A DNA stretch of 64,000 nucleotides from Mongoliimonas terrestris (lineage in GTDB: Bacteria > Pseudomonadota > Alphaproteobacteria > Rhizobiales > Pleomorphomonadaceae). Location of the stretch: contig NZ_MSIG01000003.1 of assembly GCF_001927285.1 (NCBI RefSeq), positions 1 through 64,000 on the forward strand, written 5' to 3'. The translations under genes and the position numbers were made by a program. This document shows, piece by piece, positions 42,359-49,790 of this stretch. Below the pieces are notes generated by a model. That model was given only the letters and a program-made list of their open reading frames with translations. It ran no database searches and had not been told where the DNA came from. Each line of letters opens with the position of its first letter. Within the stretch, counting starts at the first letter, position 1.

Positions 42359-42419
42359 GCCGGCCGCGGATGGCCGGCGCCGGTTCGGTCAGACCGCCGC
42401 GCGGGCGGCTGCGGTTCGA

Positions 42420-43412
42420 TCAGGCCGCCCTGCGGGCGGTGGCGGCCTCGCTGCGGCGGACGCGCTCCCGGTGGGCGGTGTAGAGGCCGGAGCCGACGAT
42501 GAGGAGGCCGCCGAGCACGGTGTAGAACCCGGGGATGTCGCCGAACGCCATGTAGGCCAGCACCGTGGCGGTGACGAGCTGGGCGTAGCTGAACGGAGCG
42601 AGCAGCGAGGCGCTCGCGTGGCGGAAGGCCAGCACCACGAAGACGTGGCCGACCACGGAGCCGAGGCCGTTGAGGATGCCGAGGCCGAGCTCGTGGCTGT
42701 CGAAGGGCGTCCACCAGATCGGCACCACGACCGTCATGGAGATGAAGCCCACCATGCCGGTCCAAACCAGGGTGGTCTCCGGCGCCTCGTCGGCCAGCAT
42801 GCGGGTGAAGATCGCCCCGAAGCCCCAGATGAAGGCGGCCGCCATGGGAAAGAGCGCGCCGATCTGGAAGCTCTCCGAGCCCGGGCGGGCGACCAGCAGC
42901 ACCCCGAGGAAGCCCACGAAGGCGGCGGCCCAGCGGCGCGGCCCGACCTTCTCGCCGAGGAGCGGGATGGAGAGCGCCGTGATGAAGAGCGGCGACAGGT
43001 AGTTGATGGCGGTGTTGTCGGCGACCGGCAGGTATTGCAGGCCCATGATGAAGAAGGCGGCCGACACGGAGACGCAGAGGCCGCGGCCGATCTGCAGCAT
43101 CGGCCGGCGCGGCACGAAGGCGCCGGGACCGCGCCAGAGCAGGATCACCGGAAAGAGCACCACGAGGAAGATGACGTAGCGCATCCAGGCGACCTGGACC
43201 GGATGCACGGTGTCGGTGAGCGCCTTGGCGGCGATGTCGGCGCTGGAGAAGAAGAGGGTGGAGCCGAGGATGCAGGCGATGCCGAGGAGGGTGCCGTCCT
43301 TGACGGCCGCCGGGACGGAGACCGGGAGAGCGACGGTGAGCGCAGGCGCGCCCGCCGGACGATCGGCGAGGGCGATATCGGCCAGGGCGGCGGCCGGAGG
43401 CGGAGGACTCAT
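42420..43412 (-). CDS. EamA/DMT family transporter
   Basis: 330-residue membrane protein with ten hydrophobic segments in two EamA repeats (first starting LLGIACILGSTLFFSSADIAAKAL, with Arg-rich WMRYVIF; second from FPMAAAFIWGFGAIFTRML). Drug/metabolite transporter superfamily; the substrate is not deducible. It lies between cobO and cobD but is not a recognised cobalamin gene. Start uncertain: MSPPPPAA at 43412 or MIGPPPDP at 43448, neither with a good ribosome site. The 238 bases upstream hold a 12-base inverted repeat (CCATGCATCGGC at 43518 and its complement at 43596). Confidence 0.88.
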   Translation of the reverse strand: MSPPPPAAALADIALADRPAGAPALTVALPVSVPAAVKDGTLLGIACILGSTLFFSSADIAAKALTDTVHPVQVAWMRYVIFLVVLFPVILLWRGPGAFVPRRPMLQIGRGLCVSVSAAFFIMGLQYLPVADNTAINYLSPLFITALSIPLLGEKVGPRRWAAAFVGFLGVLLVARPGSESFQIGALFPMAAAFIWGFGAIFTRMLADEAPETTLVWTGMVGFISMTVVVPIWWTPFDSHELGLGILNGLGSVVGHVFVVLAFRHASASLLAPFSYAQLVTATVLAYMAFGDIPGFYTVLGGLLIVGSGLYTAHRERVRRSEAATARRAA

Positions 43413-43650
43413 GGGATGGCGGGCCGGATCAGGAGGAGGGCCGATCATGATCGGCGAAGATGAAGAAACCGGGAATGCATGTCCGAACCAAGGCCAATCA
43501 TGAGGAGTGCGGGCCTGCCATGCATCGGCGGCATAACGGGAGCATGCGCCGACCGTCACCGTGCCACGCGGGGGTGCCCGGAACGATCGGTCGTGGCCGA
43601 TGCATGGGCGGGTGGAAACCGAAGGTCGGGCTGGCGGGCTGTCGGGACGG

Positions 43651-44634
43651 TCAGGCAAGGGTGACGGCGAGGGCGGCGAACGCGGCAGCAAGCGCCTGGA
43701 GGGCGAGCACCCGGCGGTAGAGGCGGAGCGCCCGGTCGATGTCGTCCGCCGTCGCCTCGGCGCGGCCGTCGCCCATGAAGGCGGCTTCCACCCGGCCGGA
43801 CGCGTAGGTGCGCGGGCCGGCGAGGCGGAGGCCAAGGGCGCCGGCGAACGCCGCCTCCGGCCAGCCGGCGTTCGGCGAGGTATGCCGGCCGGCGTCGCGC
43901 CAGACCGCCCGGGCGGCGGCGGCCGGGGAGGCGCCGGGGAGCGTGGCAGCGGCCAGGATGGTGAGCGCGGCGGCAAGGCGCGAGGCGGGCAGGTTGACGA
44001 GGTCGTCGAGCCGGGCTGCCGCCCAGCCGAAGGCGTGGTGCCGCTCCGAGCGGTGGCCGATCATGGAATCGGCCGTGTTGACGGCCTTGTAGAGGACGCC
44101 GCCCGGCAGCCCGAGGACGCCGATCCAGACGGCCGGGGCGGTGACGCCGTCGGAGAGGTTTTCCGCAAGGCTCTCGATGGCGGCGCGGCTGACGCCGGCC
44201 GTGTCGAGGCTCGCCGGATCGCGCCCGACGATCATGGAGACCGCCGCCCGGCCGCCCTCCAGGCCGCCCTTGCCAAGGCCGTCGCGGACGGCGGCCACGT
44301 GCTCGTGCAGGCTGCGCTGGGCGAGGAGCGTGGAGGCGAGGAGCGGGAGAAGGACGAGGGCGGCGACCGGGCCGAGGGCTCCGGCGGCGGTCTCAAGGGC
44401 GAACGCGGTCGCGCCGGCGACGGCGAGGAGGACGAGGAGAGCGAGGACGCCGGCGGCCCGGCGGGCCGTGAAACTCCAGGCCGGGCGGTTGAGCGTCCGG
44501 TCCAGCCATGCGATGAGGGCGCCGATCCACACGACCGGGTGCCGGATCCAGCGGTAGACGGCCTTCGGATAGCCGACCAGGGCCTCCACCGCGAGGGCGA
44601 GCACCAGGAGGAGCGGCGGCGGGAGAAGGTCCAT
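43651..44634 (-). CDS. cobD: Adenosylcobinamide-phosphate synthase CobD (CbiB)
   Basis: 327-residue membrane protein joining aminopropanol (phosphate) to adenosylcobyrate. Conserved blocks: EALVGYPKAVYRWIRHPVVWIG, RRAAGVLALL, LVGRDPASLDTAGVSRAAIESLAENLSDGVTAP, YKAVNTADSMIGHRSERHHAFGWAAARLDDLVNL and SPNAGWPEAAFAGAL. The ATG at 44634 overlaps by two bases the ATG of the divergent cobC. The sequence before it on this strand has no Shine-Dalgarno, so a leaderless transcript or another start is possible. Confidence 0.94.
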   Translation of the reverse strand: MDLLPPPLLLVLALAVEALVGYPKAVYRWIRHPVVWIGALIAWLDRTLNRPAWSFTARRAAGVLALLVLLAVAGATAFALETAAGALGPVAALVLLPLLASTLLAQRSLHEHVAAVRDGLGKGGLEGGRAAVSMIVGRDPASLDTAGVSRAAIESLAENLSDGVTAPAVWIGVLGLPGGVLYKAVNTADSMIGHRSERHHAFGWAAARLDDLVNLPASRLAAALTILAAATLPGASPAAAARAVWRDAGRHTSPNAGWPEAAFAGALGLRLAGPRTYASGRVEAAFMGDGRAEATADDIDRALRLYRRVLALQALAAAFAALAVTLA

Positions 44635-45676
44635 GGAGCACCGGCAGGAGGGGAGCGAGGCGGCGGCACTGAGGTCGCACATCCGCACCCACGGCGGCAA
44701 TCTGGAAAGCGCCATGGCGCTCCACCCGGAGGCGCCGCGGCCATGGATCGATCTGTCCACCGGCATCAACCCGGTGCCCTATCCGGTGGGGCCGCTGCCG
44801 GCGGAGACCTGGACGCGCCTGCCGTCGGGCGCCGCGCTCGCCGATCTGATGGCGGCGGCGGCCTTCGCCTACGGGGCGGCGGACGGCGCGATGGTGGCGG
44901 CGGCGCCGGGCACCCAGGCCCTGATCCAGCTCCTGCCGCGCCTGATGCCGGCGCGGCGGGTGGCGGTGCTCGGCCCGACCTACGGGGAGCACGCGGCCGC
45001 CTGGTCGGCGGCCGGCGCGGCGGTGGCGACCGTGACGACGGTGGACGCCCTCGCGGACGCGGACGTGGCGGTGGTGGTCAACCCGAACAATCCGGACGGC
45101 CGCGTGGTCGCGCCGGACCGGCTGCTAATGCTGAGCACTTCGCTCGCCCGGCATGGCGGCCGGCTGGTGGTGGACGAGGCCTTCGCGGACGGGCTTGCCG
45201 GCGTCAGCGTGGTGCCGCGCCTCGACGATCCGGCGGCGCGGGGGATGGTGGTGCTGCGCTCGTTCGGCAAGACCTACGGGCTCGCCGGCGTCCGGCTCGG
45301 CTTTGCGGTGGCGGACGCGCCGACGGCGGCGGCGATCCGGCAGGCGCTCGGCCCCTGGGCGGTGCCGGGGCCGGCGCTCACGATCGGCCGGGCGGCGCTT
45401 CGCGACGGGGACTGGCTGGCCGGCGCCATGGCCCGGCTCGTCGCCGACGCGGCGCGGCTCGACGGGCTGCTGGCGGCGGCAGGCCTGACGCCGCTCGGCG
45501 GGACGCCGCTGTTCCGGCTGGCCGAGGCGCCGGAGGGCGCGGACGTCTGGTTCGACCGGCTGGCGCGCGCGGGCATCCTCACCCGGCCGTTCGACTACGC
45601 GCCCACGTGGCTGCGCTTCGGCCTGCCGGGGGACGCCGCCGCCTGGGGGCGGCTGGAGGCGGCGCTCAGGGGGTGA
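44633..45676 (+). CDS. cobC: CobC, threonine-phosphate decarboxylase-like aminotransferase
   Basis: 347-residue PLP enzyme of aminotransferase class I/II. HGGNLESAMALHPEAPRPWIDLSTGINPVPYP is diagnostic of CobC; NPNNPDGRV, VVDEAFADG and RSFGKTYGLAGVRLGFAV (PLP-binding Lys in SFGKTYG) follow. It supplies the (R)-1-amino-2-propanol phosphate arm used by CobD. GGGAGAAGG precedes the ATG, supporting this start even though it overlaps the cobD start on the other strand. Confidence 0.94.
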   Translation: MEHRQEGSEAAALRSHIRTHGGNLESAMALHPEAPRPWIDLSTGINPVPYPVGPLPAETWTRLPSGAALADLMAAAAFAYGAADGAMVAAAPGTQALIQLLPRLMPARRVAVLGPTYGEHAAAWSAAGAAVATVTTVDALADADVAVVVNPNNPDGRVVAPDRLLMLSTSLARHGGRLVVDEAFADGLAGVSVVPRLDDPAARGMVVLRSFGKTYGLAGVRLGFAVADAPTAAAIRQALGPWAVPGPALTIGRAALRDGDWLAGAMARLVADAARLDGLLAAAGLTPLGGTPLFRLAEAPEGADVWFDRLARAGILTRPFDYAPTWLRFGLPGDAAAWGRLEAALRG

Positions 45677-45716
45677 GGGCCGAAGAATCGGATTGGGCCG
45701 CTCACACCCGGCGCGC

Positions 45717-46142
45717 TCAAAGACCGAGGCGCCGTTCCAAGTCCGCGACACGGTCGGCAAGGTCCGAGCCATTGTTGGCCGCATCCATCGAGGTCTGGAG
45801 CGCCGTCAGGATCTGATTGTACTGATCCACGAGGTCCCGGTTCGCGACCACGATGGCGTCGTGTTGGCTGTCGAGGGTTCGCTCGATCTCCTCGAGGCGT
45901 GACGCCACACCATCCAGGCGAAGCGCGATGGTGGATGCGCCCGACCGGGTCTCCGTCTGCAGGTGAGCGAGACGTTCCTCCACCGAAATGAGGCGCCTAC
46001 TGGTCTTCGTCATCTCGGTCTCGATTACCGAGAATTTGTCAATGGCCATGCTCACGTATTGGAGCGTCTTCTTCTGCCCTTCGACAAGGACAGAAAGCGA
46101 ATTCAGAATTTTATTCTCTGCATACGCATCGCCTGCCGCCAT
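45717..46142 (-). CDS. Coiled-coil protein of unknown function
   Basis: 141 residues, mostly helical with heptad-like patterns from about residue 10 to 110 (LNSLSVLVEGQKKTLQYVSM, TSRRLISVEERLAHLQTETR, LRLDGVASRLEEIERTLDSQ) and a second short coil at the end (DLADRVADLERRLGL). No membrane segment or enzyme motif. A GGAGG site 5 bases upstream supports the ATG at 46142. Less GC-rich than its surroundings. No family recognised. It sits beside the degenerate receiver and ParA genes, but a functional link is only suggested by proximity. Confidence 0.75.
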   Translation of the reverse strand: MAAGDAYAENKILNSLSVLVEGQKKTLQYVSMAIDKFSVIETEMTKTSRRLISVEERLAHLQTETRSGASTIALRLDGVASRLEEIERTLDSQHDAIVVANRDLVDQYNQILTALQTSMDAANNGSDLADRVADLERRLGL

Positions 46143-46252
46143 GACAGCCTCCGTTGGTCTCGCCCAGAATGGAACGGACTGGCTGTCGATGCAATGTGCC
46201 ACGTTTGGGACGCTGCGAGCGCCGACTCGGGCCGCACCCCGGCAGTCCGGCG

Positions 46253-46714
46253 TCAATCCGGCGTCAGGCGGGTTTCCAGGCGGGTGCGGTCGAGGCGGCG
46301 GGCGGGGGTGCGGCGGGTGCGGCCGGGGCGGGTGACGTCGTCCAGGGCGGCCGCAAGGGCGTTGAGCACGTCGAGCGGGCGGGCCGGGGCCGGAACGCGC
46401 CAGGACTCGATCGGCAGGAGGTCGAGCATGTCGGCCGGGCAGACCGTGAGGAGGCGCACCCACGGCCAGTTCGAGTTGATCTTCCAGACAAGCTTCGGAC
46501 AGGGCTCGCAGTCCGGCTCCAGGGCGATCAGCGCGCCGGCCACCCGGCTGCCGGCCTGCTCCATGTGATCGAGGCAGGCGGTGGCGCCGGGAAGGGAGAC
46601 GAGCTTCAGACCCGACTGACCGCTGAGCGCGAAGAGATCCGCCCGAAGGCGGGCGTTCTGGCTCACGATGAGCAGTTCGGGCAACAGGTCGGTCTTCTGG
46701 ATCGCGTGGCCCAT
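46253..46714 (-). CDS. Degenerate receiver-like protein
   Basis: 153 residues with the alternating strand/helix pattern of a response-regulator receiver (LLIVSQNARLRADLFALSGQ at the start, RLLTVCPADM, then ARPLDVLNALAAAL), but lacking the acidic pair, a clear phospho-acceptor Asp and the KP motif. I read it as a pseudo-receiver, which could act without phosphorylation. The C-terminal 35 residues are Arg/Thr-rich and probably disordered. No output domain. Assignment is by fold pattern only. Confidence 0.6.
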   Translation of the reverse strand: MGHAIQKTDLLPELLIVSQNARLRADLFALSGQSGLKLVSLPGATACLDHMEQAGSRVAGALIALEPDCEPCPKLVWKINSNWPWVRLLTVCPADMLDLLPIESWRVPAPARPLDVLNALAAALDDVTRPGRTRRTPARRLDRTRLETRLTPD

Positions 46715-47013
46715 GTCGGTGCTCCCGGTGCGGTTCCTCCCCCTTGACGCGAGGTCTACGTCTTGGGGGTCGGGCCGGTTGCAGTTGGCGTGGCGCGATG
46801 GTTAAGCGAGGGTTGCGGACCTTGCAAACCGGGACGGTTCTCTCGCGATTGAAGCCGGGTGCGCTGCCTCCTATGCGAAGGACTGCGTTTACTGCACGTC
46901 CGGTTTGGTGCAACCCATGGATCGGGGGGTGCCGCGGCGCCCGCCGGCCCCGGCCGCCTTCATCGGCCGGCGTGGGCCGGTGCAGGCGTTCGCGGAAGGA
47001 AGAGGGTGGACGC

Positions 47014-47658
47014 ATGGCGGGAAAGATCATCGCGGTGGCCCAGCAGAAGGGCGGCTCCGGCAAGACCACGGTGGCGGCCCACTTGGCGATGGCGCTCGGC
47101 GAGGGGCTGACGGTGGCGCTTCTCGACGTGGACCCGCAGGGCAGCCTCGGCCAGTGGTTCGAGCGCCGCGAGGCCCGGATGGGAGAAGGCGGAACGGGCC
47201 TCACCTTCCGCACCGCCAGCGGCTGGGGCGCCAAGCGGGAGGCGCGCAGCCTTGCCCGCGACCACGATCTCGTCGTCGTCGACACGCCGCCGAAGTCCGA
47301 CATCGAGGCCCGCCACGCCATCGAGTCCGCGGATCTCGTGGCGGTGCCGGTGCAGCCGACGGCGGTGGACCTCTGGGCGACCGGCGCCACCCTGGAGATG
47401 ATCGAACGCGGCGGCCCGCCGGCCGTGCTGGTGATCAACCGGGTGCCGCCGCGGGCGACGGCGACCGCCGCGGTGGTGGAGGCGATCGAGGCGCTGAACG
47501 CGCCGCTGGCGGCGAGCCGGCTCGGCAACCGCGTGGCTTTCCCGGCCTCCATGGGGGCGGGATCGACGGTCACCGAGGACGTCTCCGCCGGCAAGGCGGC
47601 CGAGGAGGTGCGGGCGCTCGCCGCGGAACTGCGCCGGATGCTCGGCTGGCCGTCCTGA
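47014..47658 (+). CDS. ParA/MinD-like ATPase (orphan)
   Basis: 214-residue P-loop ATPase with the deviant Walker A of the ParA family (QQKGGSGKTTVAAHLAMAL, including the signature Lys before GG), LLDVDPQGSLGQWF, VVVDTPPKSD (Walker B region) and VLVINRVPPRA. It has no N-terminal DNA-binding domain. No parB or parS is adjacent, so it is not a chromosome-partition pair; orphan ParA-like proteins position other cargo. The start MAGKIIAVAQ at 47014 follows a purine-rich site; the upstream 299 bases hold no other gene I can support. A hairpin terminator follows. Confidence 0.9.
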   Translation: MAGKIIAVAQQKGGSGKTTVAAHLAMALGEGLTVALLDVDPQGSLGQWFERREARMGEGGTGLTFRTASGWGAKREARSLARDHDLVVVDTPPKSDIEARHAIESADLVAVPVQPTAVDLWATGATLEMIERGGPPAVLVINRVPPRATATAAVVEAIEALNAPLAASRLGNRVAFPASMGAGSTVTEDVSAGKAAEEVRALAAELRRMLGWPS

Positions 47659-47678
47659 CGGCGCGCGAGCGCATCACT

Positions 47679-47732
47679 CTGGAGCGATTTCTTGTCGACC
47701 TGACGATTCCGCCGGGTCGGAAAGCGCTCTAG
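47679..47732. repeat. Single-hairpin repeat, family D
   Basis: CTGGAGCGATTTCTTGTCGA pairs with GGTCGGAAAGCGCTCTAG around a short loop. It lies 20 bases after the parA-like stop. Confidence 0.8.
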
Positions 47733-47741
47733 ACTTGGCGT

Positions 47742-47775
47742 GTCGGAGCCCGCCGATGGGGGCTCCGACCTTTCG
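47742..47775 (+). terminator. Hairpin terminator between parA-like and cupin genes
   Basis: GTCGGAGCCC pairs with GGGCTCCGAC around a seven-to-eight base loop, followed by CTTTCG. It lies between two family D hairpins. Confidence 0.6.
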
Positions 47776-47780
47776 AATGC

Positions 47781-47833
47781 GGAGCGATGTCGTGCCGACC
47801 GGACGAGTCCGTCCGGCCGGGCAGCGCTCCAGG
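47781..47833. repeat. Family D hairpin whose end provides the cupin ribosome site
   Basis: GGAGCGATGTCGTGCCGACC pairs with GGCCGGGCAGCGCTCC. Its right end, CTCCAGG, runs into the AGGAGA that serves as Shine-Dalgarno for the gene at 47844. Confidence 0.75.
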
Positions 47834-47843
47834 AGATCCGCCC

Positions 47844-48260
47844 ATGAGCACCGACCTCGTTCCCAATCCAACCTGCCGGGTGGTCCGCGCCGGCGCGGCC
47901 TTCGTCGGCAAGCAGGCGCTGACCTACACCCCGGCGATCTCCGCCGAGACGGTGGGCGCCCGCGGCATCCACATGCAGATCGTCACCATCCCGCCAAAGG
48001 CGCGGGCGAAGGCGCACAAGCACGAGGCGCACGAGACCGCCATCCACATCCTGAGCGGCGAGTCCGGCATGTGGTACGGCGAGGGGCTGACCGAGCACCT
48101 GGAGGCGGTGGCGGGCGACTTCCTCTACATCCCCGCTGACATGCCGCACCTGCCCTACAATCCGTCGGAGACGGTGCCCTGCGTGGCGGTGATCGCCCGC
48201 ACCGACCCGAACGAGCAGGAGAGCGTGGTCCTCCTGCCGGAACTCGACACCCTCCGCTGA
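47844..48260 (+). CDS. Cupin-domain protein
   Basis: 138-residue single-domain cupin. Motif one KARAKAHKHEAHETAIHILSGESG carries the metal-binding histidines and Glu; motif two DFLYIPADMPHLPYN supplies another His. An AGGAGA site precedes the ATG. Such small cupins include isomerases, dioxygenases and sensor proteins; no substrate can be named. Preceded by a terminator, so it is its own unit. Confidence 0.88.
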   Translation: MSTDLVPNPTCRVVRAGAAFVGKQALTYTPAISAETVGARGIHMQIVTIPPKARAKAHKHEAHETAIHILSGESGMWYGEGLTEHLEAVAGDFLYIPADMPHLPYNPSETVPCVAVIARTDPNEQESVVLLPELDTLR

Positions 48261-48284
48261 CCGGGTCAGCCGGACAGGGTCCGG

Positions 48285-49754
48285 TCAGCCGGATCGGGCG
48301 ATGCGGCGGTCGGTGTCGGCGTGCCGATAGTAGGCCCGCTTGGCGTCGTACATGGCAAGGTCGGCGCGCTTGACGACGGCCTCGAGGCGCTCGCCCGGCC
48401 GGCTGGTGGCGGCGCCCATGGAGAGGCTGAGCGGCATGCCCGGGTAGAAGGTGTTGTTGACCTCCACCAGGGCCTCGATCCGCTCCATCATGGCGGCGCC
48501 GCCGGCGTCCGGCGTGTTGGGCATCAGGATGGCGAACTCGTCGCCGCCGATGCGGGCGGCGGTGGCCGGCGCCACCACGGCCTGGTTCAGCACCTCGCCG
48601 ACCCGACGCAGAAGGCCGTCGCCGACCCCGTGGCCCCACTGGTCGTTGGCGGCCTTCAGGCCGTTGAGGTCGGCCACCACCACGGTCGCCGGCAGGCTCG
48701 CCTTCCGCTCGATGCGGTTGAGCTCGTCGCCGTAGAAGGAACGGTTGTAGAGCTTGGTGAGCTCGTCGTGCTTGCCGAGGAATTCCAGGTAGGCCTCCGC
48801 GCGCTTGCGCGCCGTGATGTCGGTCAGCGCCACCTGGACGCGGCTCCAGTCGTGCTCGTGGCCGGGCAGCACGGAGAACTGCAAGAGGACGTGGACCTCC
48901 TCGCCGTTGAGGCTGTAGTTGAGCACCTCCCGGTGCTGGAAGAGCTTGCCGTTCCACAGGTCGTTCAGCTGCTCGCGGAAGGGCGCCCGCATGCCGTCGC
49001 GAAACACCTCGCCGAGGCGGGCGAGGAGGGTGGCCTTGTCCGGGGCGGCGAAGAGCGCGAGGGTCTGGGCGTTGACGTCGAGAACGCGGATCTCGCTCAT
49101 GCAGCGCTCCACGAACTCCGGGTGCACGTCGGTGAAGACGCGGAAGTCGACGATGCCCTTGGCCCGCACCTGGTCGAGGAGCGCCTTGATGCGGCTGAAG
49201 TCCTCCACCCAGAGCGACACCGGCGAATGCTCGAAGAGGCCGCGCGCGTGGGTGCGGCTCGCCTCCAGGGCCCGGCGGGCGACCTCCCGCTCAGTGACGT
49301 CCTCGATGGCCACCAGCACCCGATCCCAGCTGTCCTCGTGGCCGGGCAGGATGGTGCCGTTGAGGCGGATGTCGATGCGCCGGCCGCGCAGGCCATAGTT
49401 CACCGAGGTGCTGACGAAGGTGCGGCCGCCCTCGTAGAGCTGCACCAGCTCGTCCGCGAAGGTGTCGAACATGTCGTTGCGGAAGACGCGGTCGAGATTG
49501 TCGATCAACTGGCCCGCGGTCTCCGCCTCGAAGAGCGCCAGCGTGCGGGCGTTGACCTTCAGGACCCGGATGCGGGCCGAGCAGGCCGCGGCGCGGGCCG
49601 GATCCTCGGCGAGGAAGGTCTTCAGATCCGCGACGCCAGCGGCGCGCCAGGCCTCCAGCTGCGCGCGGACGCCGCTGTAGTCCTCCAGCCAGAGGGAGAG
49701 CGGCGCCGCTTCGAACATGAGGGCGTCGTCGAATGGAATGAATGATGCGGACAT
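48285..49754 (-). CDS. PAS-PAS-GGDEF diguanylate cyclase
   Basis: 489 residues, soluble. Two related PAS-like modules occur in tandem (both with the pattern APLSLWLEDYSGV / SPVSLWVEDFSRI, a following RI(R)VL-VNA(R/Q)TLALF segment and a ...LPGHE(D/H)xW(D/S)RV core), evidence of internal duplication. They are followed by a GGDEF domain from about residue 325 with the active motif RIGGDEFAI. It should make cyclic di-GMP. The I-site RxxD upstream of GGDEF is not evident (LNQAVVAPAT). The start has AGGAAG upstream. It lies 36 bases after the GGDEF-EAL gene and may be co-transcribed. Confidence 0.92.
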   Translation of the reverse strand: MSASFIPFDDALMFEAAPLSLWLEDYSGVRAQLEAWRAAGVADLKTFLAEDPARAAACSARIRVLKVNARTLALFEAETAGQLIDNLDRVFRNDMFDTFADELVQLYEGGRTFVSTSVNYGLRGRRIDIRLNGTILPGHEDSWDRVLVAIEDVTEREVARRALEASRTHARGLFEHSPVSLWVEDFSRIKALLDQVRAKGIVDFRVFTDVHPEFVERCMSEIRVLDVNAQTLALFAAPDKATLLARLGEVFRDGMRAPFREQLNDLWNGKLFQHREVLNYSLNGEEVHVLLQFSVLPGHEHDWSRVQVALTDITARKRAEAYLEFLGKHDELTKLYNRSFYGDELNRIERKASLPATVVVADLNGLKAANDQWGHGVGDGLLRRVGEVLNQAVVAPATAARIGGDEFAILMPNTPDAGGAAMMERIEALVEVNNTFYPGMPLSLSMGAATSRPGERLEAVVKRADLAMYDAKRAYYRHADTDRRIARSG

Positions 49755-49790
49755 GTTTTAGACTTCCTGGGAGACGGCGATCAGGCTTGC

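Noticed and set aside
47014..47658. ParAB chromosome or plasmid partition locus, suggesting a plasmid
   Set aside because: No ParB, parS-like sites or replication gene are nearby, and the surrounding genes are typical chromosomal functions.
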